Shown here: positions 9,020-17,779 of the stretch, one piece after another | Layout of the letters: each line of letters opens with the position of its first letter | How positions within the stretch are numbered: position 1 is the stretch's first letter | Assembly: GCA_965216445.1 (NCBI GenBank) | Contig: OZ244166.1 | Span: 124,001 to 188,000, forward strand | Length of the DNA: 64,000 bases | Reading direction: 5' to 3' | From: MA-ANB-1 sp965216445 | GTDB lineage: Bacteria > Actinomycetota > Acidimicrobiia > Spongiisociales > ZC4RG35 | Made by a program: the position numbers and the translations under genes | The notes under the pieces: model-generated | The model's database searches: none | Told to the model about the DNA's origin: nothing | Seen by the model: only the letters and a program-made list of their open reading frames with translations

Positions 9020-11557
9020 CTAACTCGGGGGATGGGTCCGATGTTCGAGCTCCGAATTTCCCTCTGGTGGGCTCCCATCGTCGGGTTGGTCGGAGGTGGG
9101 TCGGCTGACGGGCTGCTGCATCTCGGTGGTAGTGGGGAATGACCGTTCCCAACCCGATCGCTCAACAAACCTTCGAGTGAGGACTTTCCAGGGGTCCTCG
9201 GCAGTGCGCGGGAGCTCGAGTAGTTCCGGCACGACCCGCGCCCAGCCCACAAAGCGGAGCGCAAACACCATCGCGACTCCGGTGACCGCCACTATGCCGA
9301 CGGCGGAAAGAAGGACAACGGCTCGCGGTAGATCCAAAGCGAAGAAGTCGCGTAGCGGGGGCAGGGCCATCGACAGCACTAGCAATGCCGACATTGCCCC
9401 AAGCAGACCCTTCTTCCATGGAACCAGAGGGCGGCTGACGATCCCGAGAGCGAAAAGGCCTATGGCAGCGAGTATCAGGGTTGCCGTTGTACGTGATTCC
9501 TGAATTGACGAACCCTCAACATCGGCGAGCCAGTATCCGGCGAAGGTGGCGATCGTCGCGACGACTCCGACGGGGATGGCGAACTTGAGAACCCTCGCAA
9601 CGAATCCCTTGCGCGCTTTTCGTCGAGAAGGTGCCAATGCCAGGAAGAAAGCAGGGATCCCCACGGTGAGACTCCCGACCAAAGTCAGGTGCCGGGGGAG
9701 AAAGGGGAAGGGCAGCGTCGACAGCACAATGGCAAGTGAGAGTCCGAGGGCATACACCGTGCTGGTTATGAAGAGGTTGGCGACTCGTTCGATATTGGCG
9801 GTGACCCGTCTGCCCTCACCGACGATGTCGGGCAAGGTCTCGAACTGTCCGTCGATGAGGACCAGCTGGGCCACGGCCCGAGAAGCGGGCGCGCCGCTAC
9901 CAATGGCGATCCCGATGTCGGAGTCTTTGAGAGCGAGCACGTCGTTGACACCGTCGCCGGTCATCGCCACCACATGTCCGCGTGCTTGCAACGCACGTAC
10001 CATCGAGCTCTTCTGCTGGGGCGTCACTCGGCCGAATACGGTCGCAGACTCCATGACCTGAGCCAGTTCACTGCGCTTCTCGGGTAGGTCTCTTGCGTCG
10101 ACGATGATCGATCCGGCCAGTCCGACCTTTCCCGCGACAGCCGCGACCGTGTCGGGATGGTCGCCCGAGATCACTTTGACCTCAACCCCCTGCTCGGCGA
10201 AGTAGCGGAGGGTGTCTTCGGCATCCATTCGGACCTGATCGGAGAGGACAACTATGGCCACAGGTTCAACGCTGGGGGGTAACAGCAAGTCCTGAACTGG
10301 CTCGGGAGTGGTGGCCAGGAGCAAGACCCGGCTTCCGTCAGCGGATATCTCCTGCGCGATCTGCTGGGACCGTTCGTCTCCGGGGGCGACCACATCCGGT
10401 GCACCAATGACCCATGTCCCGTCTCCGTAGAAGGTGACGCCACTCCATTTGCGCACCGAAGAAAAGGGTACGTTGGCTTGGATGCCCCACCCTGGGTTGT
10501 CGGGGAATGCTGTGGCGATGGCGGCCATGGTCACGTTTGGATGTGGCTCGGCCGCAGCGATCGCGGCGAGGGCCGGCGCCGGGTCCACGTCTTCTAGCGT
10601 GATGACTTCTTTGACCGTGAGTTTTCCCTCTGTGAGGGTTCCGGTCTTGTCGAAACAGACGGTGTCGACCCGAGCTAGACCTTCGATGGCGGGGAGTTCC
10701 TGGACAAGCACGTTTCGCCGCCCCAGCCGGACCACACCAACGGCAAACGCGATGGAAGCGAGTAGCACCAACCCCTGCGGCACCATCGCCACACCAGCGG
10801 CGACCGCACCACCTAACCCTTCTATGAATGTGCCGCCACCGCGCATTTGGCTCCACACGAGGAGAACGCCAATAGGGACAACGACCCAGCTCACGATCCC
10901 GAGAATCTTGTCGATCCCATCACGTAACTCCGAGCTGACCAGGGTGAATCGTTTGGCGGCGTGGGCAAGGCGCGCGGCATAGGCGTCTTGGCCCACCCTG
11001 GTAGCGCGGTATCGGCCGGATCCCGCAGCGACGAAGCTCCCGGAGAGGCAGTTGTCGTCGACTTGTTTGCGAACGGGGTCTGACTCGCCGGTGATCAGCG
11101 ACTCATCGATCTCCAAGCCTGCCGATTCGACAACGACACCGTCGACAACGAGTTGATCCCCGGCCCGCAGGTCAATGAGGTCGTCCACAACGACCTTGTC
11201 GACAGCGTATTCTGCAACCTTGCCTGACCTGACCAGCCGTACCTTCGGGGCCGCGACCACCTCGAGACGGTCGAGCGTCCGTTTTGCTCTGAGTTCCTGA
11301 ATGATCCCAATCGCCGAGTTGGTGATCAGGACGATCCCGAACAGTGCATCTCGAGGCTGGCGGAGGACAATAAGTGTGACCAGCAGGAGGGCGCCGAGCA
11401 GGATGTTGAACCGCGTGACCACGTTCGCCCGGACAATTTCGCGTGTTGTCCGACTCGGTCGATCTACTACTTCATTGACTTGACCTGCCCTGACCCGGTT
11501 TCGTACCTCGGTCGGCGTCAATCCTTCTTGTGGTGTGGCCAGCTCCACATCTGTCAT
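9020..11557 (-). CDS. Cation-translocating P-type ATPase, CtpE-like
   Basis: 845 residues. It has the phosphorylation motif DKTGTLTEG (D303), the TGES-type actuator motif seen as LITGESDPV, the hinge motif TGDGVNDVLALKDSDIGIAIGSG, and hydrophobic segments arranged as in P-type pumps. There is no N-terminal heavy-metal-binding domain, and the overall type is that of actinobacterial CtpE (calcium-associated) or related pumps. It moves cations across the membrane using ATP; the ion is not certain. The C-terminal tail of about 60 residues is charged and low complexity. The META lipoprotein gene follows 11 bases later, suggesting joint function at the envelope. Confidence 0.88.
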   Translation of the reverse strand: MTDVELATPQEGLTPTEVRNRVRAGQVNEVVDRPSRTTREIVRANVVTRFNILLGALLLVTLIVLRQPRDALFGIVLITNSAIGIIQELRAKRTLDRLEVVAAPKVRLVRSGKVAEYAVDKVVVDDLIDLRAGDQLVVDGVVVESAGLEIDESLITGESDPVRKQVDDNCLSGSFVAAGSGRYRATRVGQDAYAARLAHAAKRFTLVSSELRDGIDKILGIVSWVVVPIGVLLVWSQMRGGGTFIEGLGGAVAAGVAMVPQGLVLLASIAFAVGVVRLGRRNVLVQELPAIEGLARVDTVCFDKTGTLTEGKLTVKEVITLEDVDPAPALAAIAAAEPHPNVTMAAIATAFPDNPGWGIQANVPFSSVRKWSGVTFYGDGTWVIGAPDVVAPGDERSQQIAQEISADGSRVLLLATTPEPVQDLLLPPSVEPVAIVVLSDQVRMDAEDTLRYFAEQGVEVKVISGDHPDTVAAVAGKVGLAGSIIVDARDLPEKRSELAQVMESATVFGRVTPQQKSSMVRALQARGHVVAMTGDGVNDVLALKDSDIGIAIGSGAPASRAVAQLVLIDGQFETLPDIVGEGRRVTANIERVANLFITSTVYALGLSLAIVLSTLPFPFLPRHLTLVGSLTVGIPAFFLALAPSRRKARKGFVARVLKFAIPVGVVATIATFAGYWLADVEGSSIQESRTTATLILAAIGLFALGIVSRPLVPWKKGLLGAMSALLVLSMALPPLRDFFALDLPRAVVLLSAVGIVAVTGVAMVFALRFVGWARVVPELLELPRTAEDPWKVLTRRFVERSGWERSFPTTTEMQQPVSRPTSDQPDDGSPPEGNSELEHRTHPPS

Positions 11558-11605
11558 AGCTGAAGCTTACGGTCGCTGCCGGCACATTCGGACCGCCGGT
11601 GCGAA

Positions 11606-13156
11606 TCACCGGACGGATCGATTGGAAGCCTCGGTGACACTTTGCAAATGACTCCAAGTCCGTTGGTCGAGCTGACCCGGAAGGAGCCGCCACTCCCAGT
11701 TCCCCGCTGGGGTGCCGGGTGTGTTCATACGAGCCTCAGCGCCTAAACCGAGAAGGTCTTGAGCAGGGACAATGGCAACCTGAGCGCGTGACTCGTGGAC
11801 CATCTTGATCACCGACTCGGAGATCTTGCCTTTGGTCTTCCAGTAGAGCCTCAAACGATTCCAACCCAACCGCCACTTGCTTCGTGGTGGGTTCCCCTCC
11901 CAGAACCAGCCTTCGGTGGTGTTGTTGTCGTGGGTACCGGTATAGGCCCATACGTCTTCGGGATATCGATCCGGACGGTGGGTCAAGTGGTCGGGGGCGG
12001 GAAGGAGGCCGAACTGCGCCACTCTCATCCCGGGAAGTCCGAAATCCTTGCGAAGTGCGGTTACGTCTTCGGTGATGATCCCCAGGTCCTCGGCGAGCAG
12101 GGGGAGGTCTCCCAACTCGTCCTGAATTGCTCCGAGCAGTCGCTGTCCTGGTCCCTGCTCCCAAGTGCCTCGTACAGCTGTCCCTTCGTCCGCCGGTATC
12201 GCCCAATAGGCCGCGATTCCACGAAAGTGGTCGAACCGGACCACATCGAAGAGGGAGGCGGCGTGAGACATCCGCTGTCGCCACCAGGGGAAACCCGTTT
12301 GTTTCATCAGCTCCCATGCGTAGATGGGGTTGCCCCATCGCTGCCCTGTGGCAGAGAAGTAGTCGGGTGGGACTCCGGCCACCAAGTTGGGACTTCCATC
12401 GGAGTTGAGGTCGAACAGCAAAGGGTTCGACCAGACATCGGCTGAGTCGTGGTCAACGTACAGGGGCAGATCACCAACGATTCGTATACCGGCCTGCTGC
12501 GCAACCGTGCGGAGTTTGCGCCACTGTTCGTTGAAGAGGAACTGGACTACAGCAATGGCCTCCATCTGATGGCTGAACCACTGCCGGGCCTCGCTGAGCG
12601 CTGCGGGATCACGAGACTTCAGTCGTTCATCCCAGTGGATCCAATGGCCACCTTCGTTGGCAGTCTTGAGTGCCTGAAATAGGGCGTATTCATCGAGCCA
12701 AGCCGACCCGTGTTCGTTCCGGAATCGGTCATACCTCTCCGCCACGTCGGGGCTTCGCCTCGATCGAAACGAGTGTGCCACCTTGTCCAAGAGGGAGCCC
12801 TTGTTGGCGATGACGGTTGGGAAGTCCATCCGGGCACCAGCCCCACACCTGGCTTGCGATGCCTCATCAGCAGTCGCCAGACCCTCGGCGACCAGGAGGT
12901 CGGGGCTGATCAGAAGTGGGTTCCCGGCAAATGCGGACGGTGCGGAGTACGGGGAGTTGCCTGGGCCGATGGGAACGACCGGGAGCACTTGCCAATACTT
13001 CTGCCCGGCTGTGGCCAGTGAAGCTATGAACTCGTGAGCAACTGGGCCGATGTCGCCTATTCCGTAGGGGCCGGTGAGGGAAGTGATGTGGAGGAGAATT
13101 CCTGCGGCCCTCCGATAGCGGGGACTGTTTGTTGGGCGGGCCTCCATTCCGTCCAT
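11606..13156 (-). CDS. malQ: 4-alpha-glucanotransferase (amylomaltase)
   Basis: 516 residues, the usual length for a GH77 enzyme. The N-terminus reads GILLHITSLTGPYGIGDIG and later segments match MalQ: RIVGDLPLYVDHDSADVW, FDVVRFDHFRGIAAYWAIP (nucleophile region), PLLAEDLGIITEDV (acid/base region) and YTGTHDNNTTEGWF. The enzyme transfers glucan chains between maltodextrins in glycogen and maltose metabolism. No other glycogen genes are next to it. Its start faces the divergent propeller lipoprotein gene, leaving very little promoter space. A second ATG at 13147 is also possible. Confidence 0.95.
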   Translation of the reverse strand: MDGMEARPTNSPRYRRAAGILLHITSLTGPYGIGDIGPVAHEFIASLATAGQKYWQVLPVVPIGPGNSPYSAPSAFAGNPLLISPDLLVAEGLATADEASQARCGAGARMDFPTVIANKGSLLDKVAHSFRSRRSPDVAERYDRFRNEHGSAWLDEYALFQALKTANEGGHWIHWDERLKSRDPAALSEARQWFSHQMEAIAVVQFLFNEQWRKLRTVAQQAGIRIVGDLPLYVDHDSADVWSNPLLFDLNSDGSPNLVAGVPPDYFSATGQRWGNPIYAWELMKQTGFPWWRQRMSHAASLFDVVRFDHFRGIAAYWAIPADEGTAVRGTWEQGPGQRLLGAIQDELGDLPLLAEDLGIITEDVTALRKDFGLPGMRVAQFGLLPAPDHLTHRPDRYPEDVWAYTGTHDNNTTEGWFWEGNPPRSKWRLGWNRLRLYWKTKGKISESVIKMVHESRAQVAIVPAQDLLGLGAEARMNTPGTPAGNWEWRLLPGQLDQRTWSHLQSVTEASNRSVR

Positions 13157-13220
13157 GAAAGCATCAACCGCCGGCGAGCTGATCTCCTATGAGCCCACTC
13201 ATGGCAGACTCGTTTCGGGA

Positions 13221-14291
13221 ATGAAAGTATCATTTGTTGTTTGGGTCCTGGTGATCACTGCCTGTACCGCGACGGTCGAGACAACAACTACTACTCCATC
13301 CGGGACGTCGTCGAGCCCGGAGTTATCTTCGACCACGTCTGTCCAGGTCGATGCCACGACCACATCGGTCTCCTCGACGACGATCACTACCGATCCCGAC
13401 GATCTCACCATCGAATCGTTCCCGGTGCCTGCCGGAACCCGGCCACATGATGTGGCCCCGGCGATTGATGGTGGCGTTTGGTACACCGGCCAAGGCTCGG
13501 GAGTTCTGGGCTGGCTCGATCCCGAGACCGGCGACATCGTCGAGATACCCCTTGGGGAAGGGTCCAGACCTCACGGGGTGATCGTCGACGATGAGGGAAC
13601 GCCTTGGATCACCGATGGTGGCCTGAACGCCATCGTCAGCGTCGACCCCGAAACGCAGGAAGTCACGATCTATCCCATGCCCGACTTCAACAACGCCAAC
13701 CTCAATACCGCCGTCTTCGACGATGAAGGCACTCTGTGGTTTACCGGTCAGGCGGGTGTTGTCGGCGAACTGGACGTTGAGACTGGTGAGACGGTGCTCT
13801 ATCAGCCTCCTCGTGGATCCGGGCCCTACGGGATCGCCCACACTTCACAAGGAAACGTTGTCTTTGCTTCTCTCGCCGGGTCTTACGTTGGGTTGGTCCT
13901 CGAAGGTGGCGAGATCACAGTCCTGGAGCCGCCGACCCCAGGACAAGGTGCTCGGCGAGTTTGGGCCGACTCCACGGGAGCTGTTTGGGTCAGTGAGTGG
14001 AACAGTGGCAACGTGAGCCGATACGACTTCGACACCGATGAGTGGGACACCTGGCCTCTCCCCGGTGACGATCCGGCAGCGTATGCGGTGTATGTCGACG
14101 AGGATGACACTGTCTGGCTGAGTGACTTTGGCGCCAACGCGATCGTCAGATTCGATCCGCGGACCGAGGAGTTCACGGTCTACGAGCTTCCTCATCCCGG
14201 CGGAGACGTGCGACAGATCCACGGACGCCCAGGTGAAGTGTGGGGTGCGGAATCCGGTGCGGACACGTTGGTACTCATCCGAACCGACTGA
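13221..14291 (+). CDS. Streptogramin-lyase-like beta-propeller lipoprotein
   Basis: 356 residues from the ATG at 13221, chosen because a lipoprotein signal with lipobox ITAC follows directly. After a Thr/Ser-rich linker, the rest consists of repeated propeller blades with the GxxWxTxxxxNxIxxxDPxTxExxxYPxP pattern, for example VWYTGQGSGVLGWLDPETG and PWITDGGLNAIVSVDPETQ. This is typical of virginiamycin B lyase (Vgb) and related seven-bladed propellers. True Vgb linearises streptogramin B antibiotics. Most secreted homologues like this one have no proven lyase activity, so a resistance role should not be assumed. Confidence 0.78.
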   Translation: MKVSFVVWVLVITACTATVETTTTTPSGTSSSPELSSTTSVQVDATTTSVSSTTITTDPDDLTIESFPVPAGTRPHDVAPAIDGGVWYTGQGSGVLGWLDPETGDIVEIPLGEGSRPHGVIVDDEGTPWITDGGLNAIVSVDPETQEVTIYPMPDFNNANLNTAVFDDEGTLWFTGQAGVVGELDVETGETVLYQPPRGSGPYGIAHTSQGNVVFASLAGSYVGLVLEGGEITVLEPPTPGQGARRVWADSTGAVWVSEWNSGNVSRYDFDTDEWDTWPLPGDDPAAYAVYVDEDDTVWLSDFGANAIVRFDPRTEEFTVYELPHPGGDVRQIHGRPGEVWGAESGADTLVLIRTD

Positions 14292-14293
14292 CG

Positions 14294-15100
14294 TCAGTGG
14301 CGGAGTGACGATTCGACTTGAGCCATCCAATCGACGAGCAAGTCGACCAATTCGGCTCGGACGTTGCTGAATCCATGATCATCCCAAAGTAGTTCGACCC
14401 TTACATGTTGAGCGCCGTGGGATACGAGGGCGCGATATAGGGGTACCAAGTGTTTCTCTATCTTGACGTTGAGGTCCTCCCATCCTCCGACCAACAGTAT
14501 GTGTCGGTCGCTTAGCTGCGCCGCCACCTCTCTTAGATCGAAAGGCTGGATTCTTGAGAGATCTGTGCCGATTTCTGAGGGAGTTGCGCCGGGAGCCAGC
14601 CGCCACGGGCTGTTTAGCTGCTGCATCGATTCGAAGATCTCATCGATCATCGCGTGGTACACAGGATCGGATTGGTACTCACGCATAAACTCGCCGTGGT
14701 CGGTCCCTGCGATCGAGAATACGGCTCGAACCTCAGGATTGTTCGCGGCGTAAGTTAGACCCATGCCGCCTCCGTAACTCCATCCGCCAAGAATCACCCT
14801 ATCGGGGTCGACGTCGAGTTGCTCACAGTTATCAGCCAGGTAGCCAAAGGCGGCAGCAATGTCGGCTTGCGTATTCTCGAAGCTCGAAAAGCCACCGCTT
14901 TCCTGGGTCCCGCTGTAGTTGAACGTCAGAGTGTTGTAACCCCTTGTGGCCAGTTCGGCTCCCAGCCCGAGGACATCTTCGGTATTGCCGGGGCTCCCCT
15001 GCAGAAGGATGAGGGTTGGAAACGGAGGCTCTCCTGTCGCAGGATGAAGTTTTCCCTGCAGACGGACATCTTCACGATGGAATGTGATGGGTACAGCCAT
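14294..15100 (-). CDS. Alpha/beta hydrolase
   Basis: 268 residues with a clear alpha/beta-hydrolase core: LILLQGSPGNTED (oxyanion region), LTFNYSGTQESGG, the nucleophile elbow GWSYGGG, and a C-terminal DDHGFSN supplying the His. The type is that of small serine esterases or dienelactone-hydrolase-like enzymes acting on soluble esters or peptides. There is no signal peptide, so it is cytoplasmic. It converges with the propeller lipoprotein, and its stop lies 2 bases beyond that gene. The substrate is unknown. Confidence 0.82.
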   Translation of the reverse strand: MAVPITFHREDVRLQGKLHPATGEPPFPTLILLQGSPGNTEDVLGLGAELATRGYNTLTFNYSGTQESGGFSSFENTQADIAAAFGYLADNCEQLDVDPDRVILGGWSYGGGMGLTYAANNPEVRAVFSIAGTDHGEFMREYQSDPVYHAMIDEIFESMQQLNSPWRLAPGATPSEIGTDLSRIQPFDLREVAAQLSDRHILLVGGWEDLNVKIEKHLVPLYRALVSHGAQHVRVELLWDDHGFSNVRAELVDLLVDWMAQVESSLRH

Positions 15101-15179
15101 GATCTGAGGCGACAGTACCGATGTGCGCTGGGCGTTGCTGGCTGAACGTCGGAAGGGTCTGCGTTCGCCTCTAGGTATT

Positions 15180-15210
15180 CTGAGGGCCGACCACGAAGGC
15201 CGGCCCTCAG
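15180..15210. terminator. Hairpin terminator after the YCII-domain gene
   Basis: Perfect 10-bp inverted repeat CTGAGGGCCG / CGGCCCTCAG with an 11-base loop, 16 bases past the stop of the YCII gene and upstream of the hydrolase. No T-run is present. Confidence 0.55.
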
Positions 15211-15225
15211 GTGAGTAGTTCGGGC

Positions 15226-15552
15226 TTAACCCTGGGTCATGTCAATGCACTCGAACACTTGGACTTGACCACCGTGACTGACATGGGGGTGGTCGTCGCA
15301 GGCGGCTACCGCGGCATCCAGCGAATCAGCGGAAATCACCGTGTATCCGGTGGCGGGTGTGTCACCGAGCGGACCGTCGGAGACGCCGCCCCCGCTCACA
15401 CTCTTGGAGGCACCAAACGGAGCTCCGCCATCAGTGACGGCGTCACCCATCTTCCCGTACCAGGCACCCCATTCCGCCATGACCTTCTCGGTCTCGGCTG
15501 GGTCATCGGACATTCCAGGTCCACCGGAGTAGAGGAGTAGATAGTTGGCCAT
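15226..15552 (-). CDS. YCII/DGPF-domain protein
   Basis: 108 residues from the ATG at 15552 (MANYLLLYSGG). The dimeric alpha/beta-barrel YCII-related family is recognised from the N-terminal YLLLYSGG strand, the AEWGAWYGKMG helix, GGAPFGAS and the C-terminal TGYTVISADSLDAAVAACDDHP. DGPF-type YCII proteins often accompany SnoaL-bearing ECF sigma factors, and the ECF41 operon lies just upstream on the same strand, separated by the hairpin cluster. The role is unknown; an oxidoreductase-like or ligand-binding function has been suggested for the family. Confidence 0.8.
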   Translation of the reverse strand: MANYLLLYSGGPGMSDDPAETEKVMAEWGAWYGKMGDAVTDGGAPFGASKSVSGGGVSDGPLGDTPATGYTVISADSLDAAVAACDDHPHVSHGGQVQVFECIDMTQG

Positions 15553-15652
15553 TCTTGGTCGCCTTTCTTTGAGGACCCCGCGTTTCGGGGTTGCTTCACA
15601 TTGATGACGAACGGCTGGCGTCGCAATCGACACCAATTATTCGGTGGCGTTC

Positions 15653-15840
15653 CCACTCTCCCTCCAGAGGCGTAGCCGAGCCACGAAGTCGAGTTGCGAA
15701 GCAACTCGCAAGCAACCCGGAGGGTTGCCACTCTCCCTCCAGAGGCGTAGCCGAGCCAGGAAGTCGAGTTGCGAAGCAACTCGCAAGCAACCCGGAGGGT
15801 TGCCACTCTCCCTCCAAAGGCGAAGCCGCATGGAGGGAGT
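15653..15840. repeat. 75-bp tandem repeat, 2.5 copies, made of GNA-triloop hairpins
   Basis: Two nearly identical 75-bp units begin at 15653 and 15728, and a partial third begins at 15803. Each full unit contains GAGTTGC-GAA-GCAACTC (15691-15707, repeated at 15766-15782) and CAACCC-GGA-GGGTTG (15713-15727, repeated at 15788-15802). The third unit is a larger hairpin, CTCCCTCCA...TGGAGGGAG (15808-15839), with an inner GGC-GAA-GCC. The unit length is divisible by three, so long false reading frames cross it. The array sits between the ECF41 operon and the YCII gene. Confidence 0.85.
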
Positions 15841-15841
15841 A

Positions 15842-15922
15842 CCTCCGATCGGAGATCGGAGGGGAGGGTGGAATGAGACTTCCCTGGTAAAGCTCAAGTG
15901 GGTGGGCACCTCCACCCTCCCC
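15842..15922. repeat. Two further inverted repeats beside the 75-bp array
   Basis: CCTCCGATC-GGA-GATCGGAGG at 15842-15862 is a perfect 9-bp stem with a GGA triloop. A perfect 12-bp inverted repeat follows, GGGGAGGGTGGA at 15861-15872 with TCCACCCTCCCC at 15911-15922. They lie downstream of the ECF41 sigma gene (which ends at 15980) and may serve as its transcription terminator. No gene is seen in 15553-15979. Confidence 0.75.
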
Positions 15923-15979
15923 GGCTCCTTCGTCGCCGGTCCGCAAGCGGAGGGAGAGCCCAAACTCGACGCGGCGAGT

Positions 15980-16852
15980 CTACGTAGCGGCCATTTGGAC
16001 GCGTTGCAGTTTCTCAGGGTTGAGCAGTGCTCTTACGGCGGTAACCAGTCCCTCGTCAATCTCGAAGGTGACCATCCCGATGGGCGTGTCATTGAGCAAC
16101 CCCACGATTGTGATCTCACCGTTGGCTCTGACCACTGCAACCTCGGTTCCTTCCGGGGTCTGGGGTTGCACCCCGACCAGGTGTCTGGCGACACGGACCG
16201 CTCCGAACAACGGATGTCGGGCTGCGCGGACCAGGCCGCCGCCGTCCGCCACAAGAACGACATCTTCGGCAAAAATCTTCGAAAGTCGGTCGACGTCCCC
16301 GGCCGTGACCGCCTCAACGTACTGAGAGATGATTCGGTGTTCCGCCTCAGTGGTGGGACGGCTACGGCTCAGGTCACCAGCTCGTTCCCGGGATCTCTTT
16401 GCGATTTGTCTGCAGTTCGATGGACTGCGATCGACAATGTCGGCTATCTCGCTGTATTCGTAGTCGAAGATCTCCCGGAGCAGGAGGACTGCCCGCTCGA
16501 CTGGCTGCAGACGTTCAAGCGCAGTCAACATCGACATTGACAACGATTCGGCAGCGCTGATGACCTCGGCAGGGTCATCCCCGACCGACCTGATGATGGG
16601 CTCGGGCAGCCACGGGCCCACGTACTGTTCCCTCCGAACCCGGGCCGAACGAAGCCGGTCGATGGCCAATCGAGTCGTCACGGTCGTGAGGAACGCGGCT
16701 GGCGAATCGATCTCAGCGGCATTGACCCCCATCCACCGAAAGTAGGCGTCCTGGATGACGTCTTCGGCGTCCATGACGCTTCCGAGCATGCCGTAAGCGA
16801 TGCCCATGAGCCGGGATCGGTTCGCCTCGAAGACCTCGACATTTGTGGCCAT
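15980..16852 (-). CDS. ECF41-group sigma factor (SigJ-like) with SnoaL-like C-terminal domain
   Basis: 290 residues. Sigma region 2 (about 8-75) and region 4 (about 105-165) are followed by a SnoaL-like domain (about 175-285). Three ECF41 marks are visible: GPWLPEP between the regions, DGGG in the C-terminal domain, and NPEKL near the end. In ECF41 factors the C-terminal domain controls activity in place of a separate anti-sigma factor. The gene begins 6 bases after the epimerase gene, its typical ECF41 partner. The operon is preceded at 18296-18322 by the motif this group recognises, implying autoregulation. Confidence 0.93.
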   Translation of the reverse strand: MATNVEVFEANRSRLMGIAYGMLGSVMDAEDVIQDAYFRWMGVNAAEIDSPAAFLTTVTTRLAIDRLRSARVRREQYVGPWLPEPIIRSVGDDPAEVISAAESLSMSMLTALERLQPVERAVLLLREIFDYEYSEIADIVDRSPSNCRQIAKRSRERAGDLSRSRPTTEAEHRIISQYVEAVTAGDVDRLSKIFAEDVVLVADGGGLVRAARHPLFGAVRVARHLVGVQPQTPEGTEVAVVRANGEITIVGLLNDTPIGMVTFEIDEGLVTAVRALLNPEKLQRVQMAAT

Positions 16853-16858
16853 ATCAAC

Positions 16859-17779
16859 TCAGTCTGCCTCACGCTGAGCCACGACGTCAGCCCAACCCTC
16901 AGCAACACTGGGGAAAGAGGGTTCCCATCCGGTTGCATTGTGGAACGCTGTGTTGTCGACTCGGTGAGAAATGGTCAGCATTCGGGCTGCATCTCCAAGA
17001 ACCCGGCGCGCCAACCAGTGGGGAATGTGAAGTGGGGGTTTGGATCCGAGTGCTGTCGAAAGCGCTGCCATGTACGACTCGGTCCTCATCGGAAAGTGAT
17101 CTGCAACGTTGTATGTGCCGCTCGGCGCTCGGAGGCTCTTCGCCAGCGCGGTCGCTGCGTCGGCAACGTGGATGCTCGATACGTAGTTGTCTCCTTTGCC
17201 GATGATCGGAATGCGACGCCGAGCCACCGCGGCGACGAATTCCTCCGAAGCCGGGCCGGGGCCGTAGAGACGACCGAGACGAAGGGTGATCCCCGTTCCG
17301 CCACCTTTGCGGAAGTGGGCGACGTGATCTTCGGCGACGAGTGCCGAGTCAAGAACATCCCATGTTGGTGCAATCGGGGCCGATTCTTCGAGCCAGCGGT
17401 CGCCCCCGTCCTGGTAGACAAACACCACTGATTGCTGGACGAATCTCTCGACTCCGTTGGTCAAGGCTGCATCGACCAGGCGAGACGTGGCGTACGCACG
17501 CAGTTGGTCGTTGAGATCCCAGCTAGCACGTTCACTCATATTGTCCTGAGCGGGAATCGAGGTGGCGAAGTGGACAACAGTGTCGATGCCAGCCATCGCG
17601 TCTGAGACGGCGGCCCGGTCGAAGAGGTCAACGGCAATGGGTCGAGCGCCGACCTCGTCGAGCCAGGCTTTGCCTGTGGCGTTACGGTGCACGCCGGTCA
17701 CGTCGTGACCTTCGGATATCAGCAGTGGAACCGCAGCCCTCCCCAGGACTCCGGTTGCTCCGGTGAACAAGATCTTCAT
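16859..17779 (-). CDS. NAD-dependent epimerase/dehydratase family protein
   Basis: 306 residues with the extended SDR nucleotide-binding start MKILFTGATGVLGRAAVPLL and later DLFDRAAV, VVHFATSIPA and FVQQSVVFVYQ. The classical YxxxK pair is not obvious, so it may be an atypical SDR. Epimerase-like SDRs are one of the three gene types regularly linked to ECF41 sigma factors. Its start overlaps the end of the membrane protein gene by 4 bases (ATGA), and the sigma gene follows after 6 bases, so the three form one operon. The physiological substrate is unknown. Confidence 0.85.
   Translation of the reverse strand: MKILFTGATGVLGRAAVPLLISEGHDVTGVHRNATGKAWLDEVGARPIAVDLFDRAAVSDAMAGIDTVVHFATSIPAQDNMSERASWDLNDQLRAYATSRLVDAALTNGVERFVQQSVVFVYQDGGDRWLEESAPIAPTWDVLDSALVAEDHVAHFRKGGGTGITLRLGRLYGPGPASEEFVAAVARRRIPIIGKGDNYVSSIHVADAATALAKSLRAPSGTYNVADHFPMRTESYMAALSTALGSKPPLHIPHWLARRVLGDAARMLTISHRVDNTAFHNATGWEPSFPSVAEGWADVVAQREAD

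Noticed and set aside
13221..14291. Streptogramin resistance gene vgb
   Set aside because: Only the propeller resemblance is visible. It is a lipoprotein with a Thr-rich linker, unlike cytoplasmic Vgb, so a resistance function is not supported.
15653..15922. CRISPR array
   Set aside because: The repeats are directly adjacent 75-bp units with internal hairpins, without unique spacers, and no cas gene is in the window.
15644..16540. Long plus-strand open frame of 298 codons
   Set aside because: It runs through the 75-bp hairpin array and then antisense to the ECF41 sigma gene. The frame stays open because the repeat unit is divisible by three.
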